From positions 1 through 5,790 of the forward strand of contig CALBVI010000149.1 in assembly GCA_937969395.1 (NCBI GenBank): DNA of 5,790 nt, given 5' to 3'. Source of the stretch: an uncultured Spongiibacteraceae bacterium (lineage in GTDB: Bacteria; Pseudomonadota; Gammaproteobacteria; Pseudomonadales; Dasaniaceae). A model generated the notes under the pieces. It saw only the letters and a program-made list of their open reading frames with translations. It searched no databases and was not told where the DNA came from. Positions 5,018-5,790 of this stretch are shown piece after piece (positions within the stretch are counted from its first letter, which is position 1; the number at the start of each line of letters is the position of its first letter). A program made the position numbers and the translations under genes.

Positions 5018-5790
5018 ATGATCACTTTGCCTAATCAAGCATTACGATTTTTACTCATTGAAGATAATCCAGAAGATTACTCAACATTAGAACAACTTTG
5101 TAAAACAGCATTTGGTAGCCAACTGCAACTGAGCGGAGCTGATAATTATCAATCAGCTATCACCGCTATTAATAAAGACAGCTATGACATTTATCTTTTG
5201 GCAGACTGTCACGGCAGCCAAAACAAACTACTCGAACACATTAACAAACAACCTAATCAATCACCTTCTACGATTTTACTTGCTCAAACTGAAGAGCATA
5301 TTTCTGAAAGTCAGGATGACACTGACGATTATTTAATCAAACAAGGCCTCACTGCCAGAGCATTAAAATACAATGTTCGAAATATTTTAAAAAATAAAGA
5401 TTACACCAATCGATTGATCAAGCTGGAATACTACGACTCGTTAACCGGCTTGGCTAATCGGGTGCTTTTTAATCAAGAACTTAAAGAGTGGATTGATCTA
5501 GCTAACAACTACGAAGAAACTCTTGCCTTACTATTGCTCAACATCGATAACTTTAAAGATATTAATAACTCTGAAGGACATACAGCCGGCGATCAGCTAT
5601 TGCAGGAAGCCTCCAAGACAATTTGTCAGATCGTCGAAGATAATGATACGGTCGCTAGATTAGGCGGTGATGAATTTGCCATCATCACTAACAATGTTAA
5701 AGATAAAAATCACGCTGAAACATTGGCTGAGAAAATTATAAACGCCTTTGATAGAAACTTTATTTTGAACGGCAAGAAAATTCCGATCAC
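5018..5790 (+). CDS. Receiver-like/GGDEF domain protein (c-di-GMP signalling), 3' truncated by window
   Basis: The first 257 codons are present and open to the window edge. ATG 5018 has TAAGGA (5005-5010) 7 bases upstream. Residues 9-125 form a response-regulator receiver fold (FLLIEDNPED at 11-20, DYLIK at 104-108), followed by a helical linker and a GGDEF domain from about 139 (DSLTGLANR 140-148; NIDNFKDIN 175-183; GH..GD 187-192; RLGGDEF 214-220). GGDEF enzymes make cyclic di-GMP from two GTP. Oddities: the receiver has Ala62 where the phospho-acceptor Asp is expected (YDIYLLAD) and Leu88 where Thr/Ser is expected, though acidic Glu15/Asp16 and Lys108 remain. In GGDEF, the first metal-ligand Asp (PleD Asp327) is Asn175. 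The inhibitory RxxD is ExxD (207-210). There is no signal peptide or membrane segment, so it is probably cytosolic. An EAL domain often follows in this architecture but lies outside the window. Confidence 0.93.
   Translation, partial: MITLPNQALRFLLIEDNPEDYSTLEQLCKTAFGSQLQLSGADNYQSAITAINKDSYDIYLLADCHGSQNKLLEHINKQPNQSPSTILLAQTEEHISESQDDTDDYLIKQGLTARALKYNVRNILKNKDYTNRLIKLEYYDSLTGLANRVLFNQELKEWIDLANNYEETLALLLLNIDNFKDINNSEGHTAGDQLLQEASKTICQIVEDNDTVARLGGDEFAIITNNVKDKNHAETLAEKIINAFDRNFILNGKKIPI

Overview
The window reads as chromosomal core DNA from a gammaproteobacterium, probably a marine, non-enteric lineage (a Cellvibrionales-like or Pseudomonas-like relative; this placement is inferred from protein flavour and moderate GC only). 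The order ispE - tRNA-Gln - prs - rplY - pth - ychF, all on the + strand, is the arrangement known in Pseudomonas and relatives. It joins isoprenoid precursor synthesis, PRPP synthesis, a 5S rRNA-binding ribosomal protein, peptidyl-tRNA recycling and a ribosome-associated ATPase.

Layout. 1-134 holds the 3' end of ispE. 172-246 is tRNA-Gln(UUG). The last 19 bases of that tRNA plus 7 flanking bases recur exactly 184 bp downstream (228-253 and 412-437), enclosing a hairpin-rich, apparently non-coding element. This has the architecture of the RtT repeats behind tyrT in E. coli and is the most interesting non-coding object here. It is followed by a perfect 24-bp palindrome (440-463) and competing hairpins in the prs leader. 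prs (GTG start, 616-1560) is followed by a weak hairpin terminator or attenuator, then a structured leader and the long CTC-type rplY (1702-2349). Two tandem hairpins, the second a strong intrinsic terminator, separate rplY from pth. pth most plausibly starts at TTG 2461, just past that terminator, and is cotranscribed with ychF (3061-4152).

After ychF, a promoter with a GC-rich discriminator drives an elongator tRNA-Met (4335-4411) that ends in a textbook terminator. An AT-rich stretch of about 560 bp with no convincing gene follows. The window closes inside a receiver-GGDEF signalling gene (5018 to the edge). Its receiver domain lacks the phospho-acceptor Asp and its GGDEF domain has an altered metal-ligand position, which suggests a phosphorylation-independent or degenerate c-di-GMP protein. 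It looks like lineage-specific sequence attached to the conserved block.

No transposase, integrase, CRISPR array or toxin-antitoxin system is visible. All readings come from inspection; no database or folding program was run.
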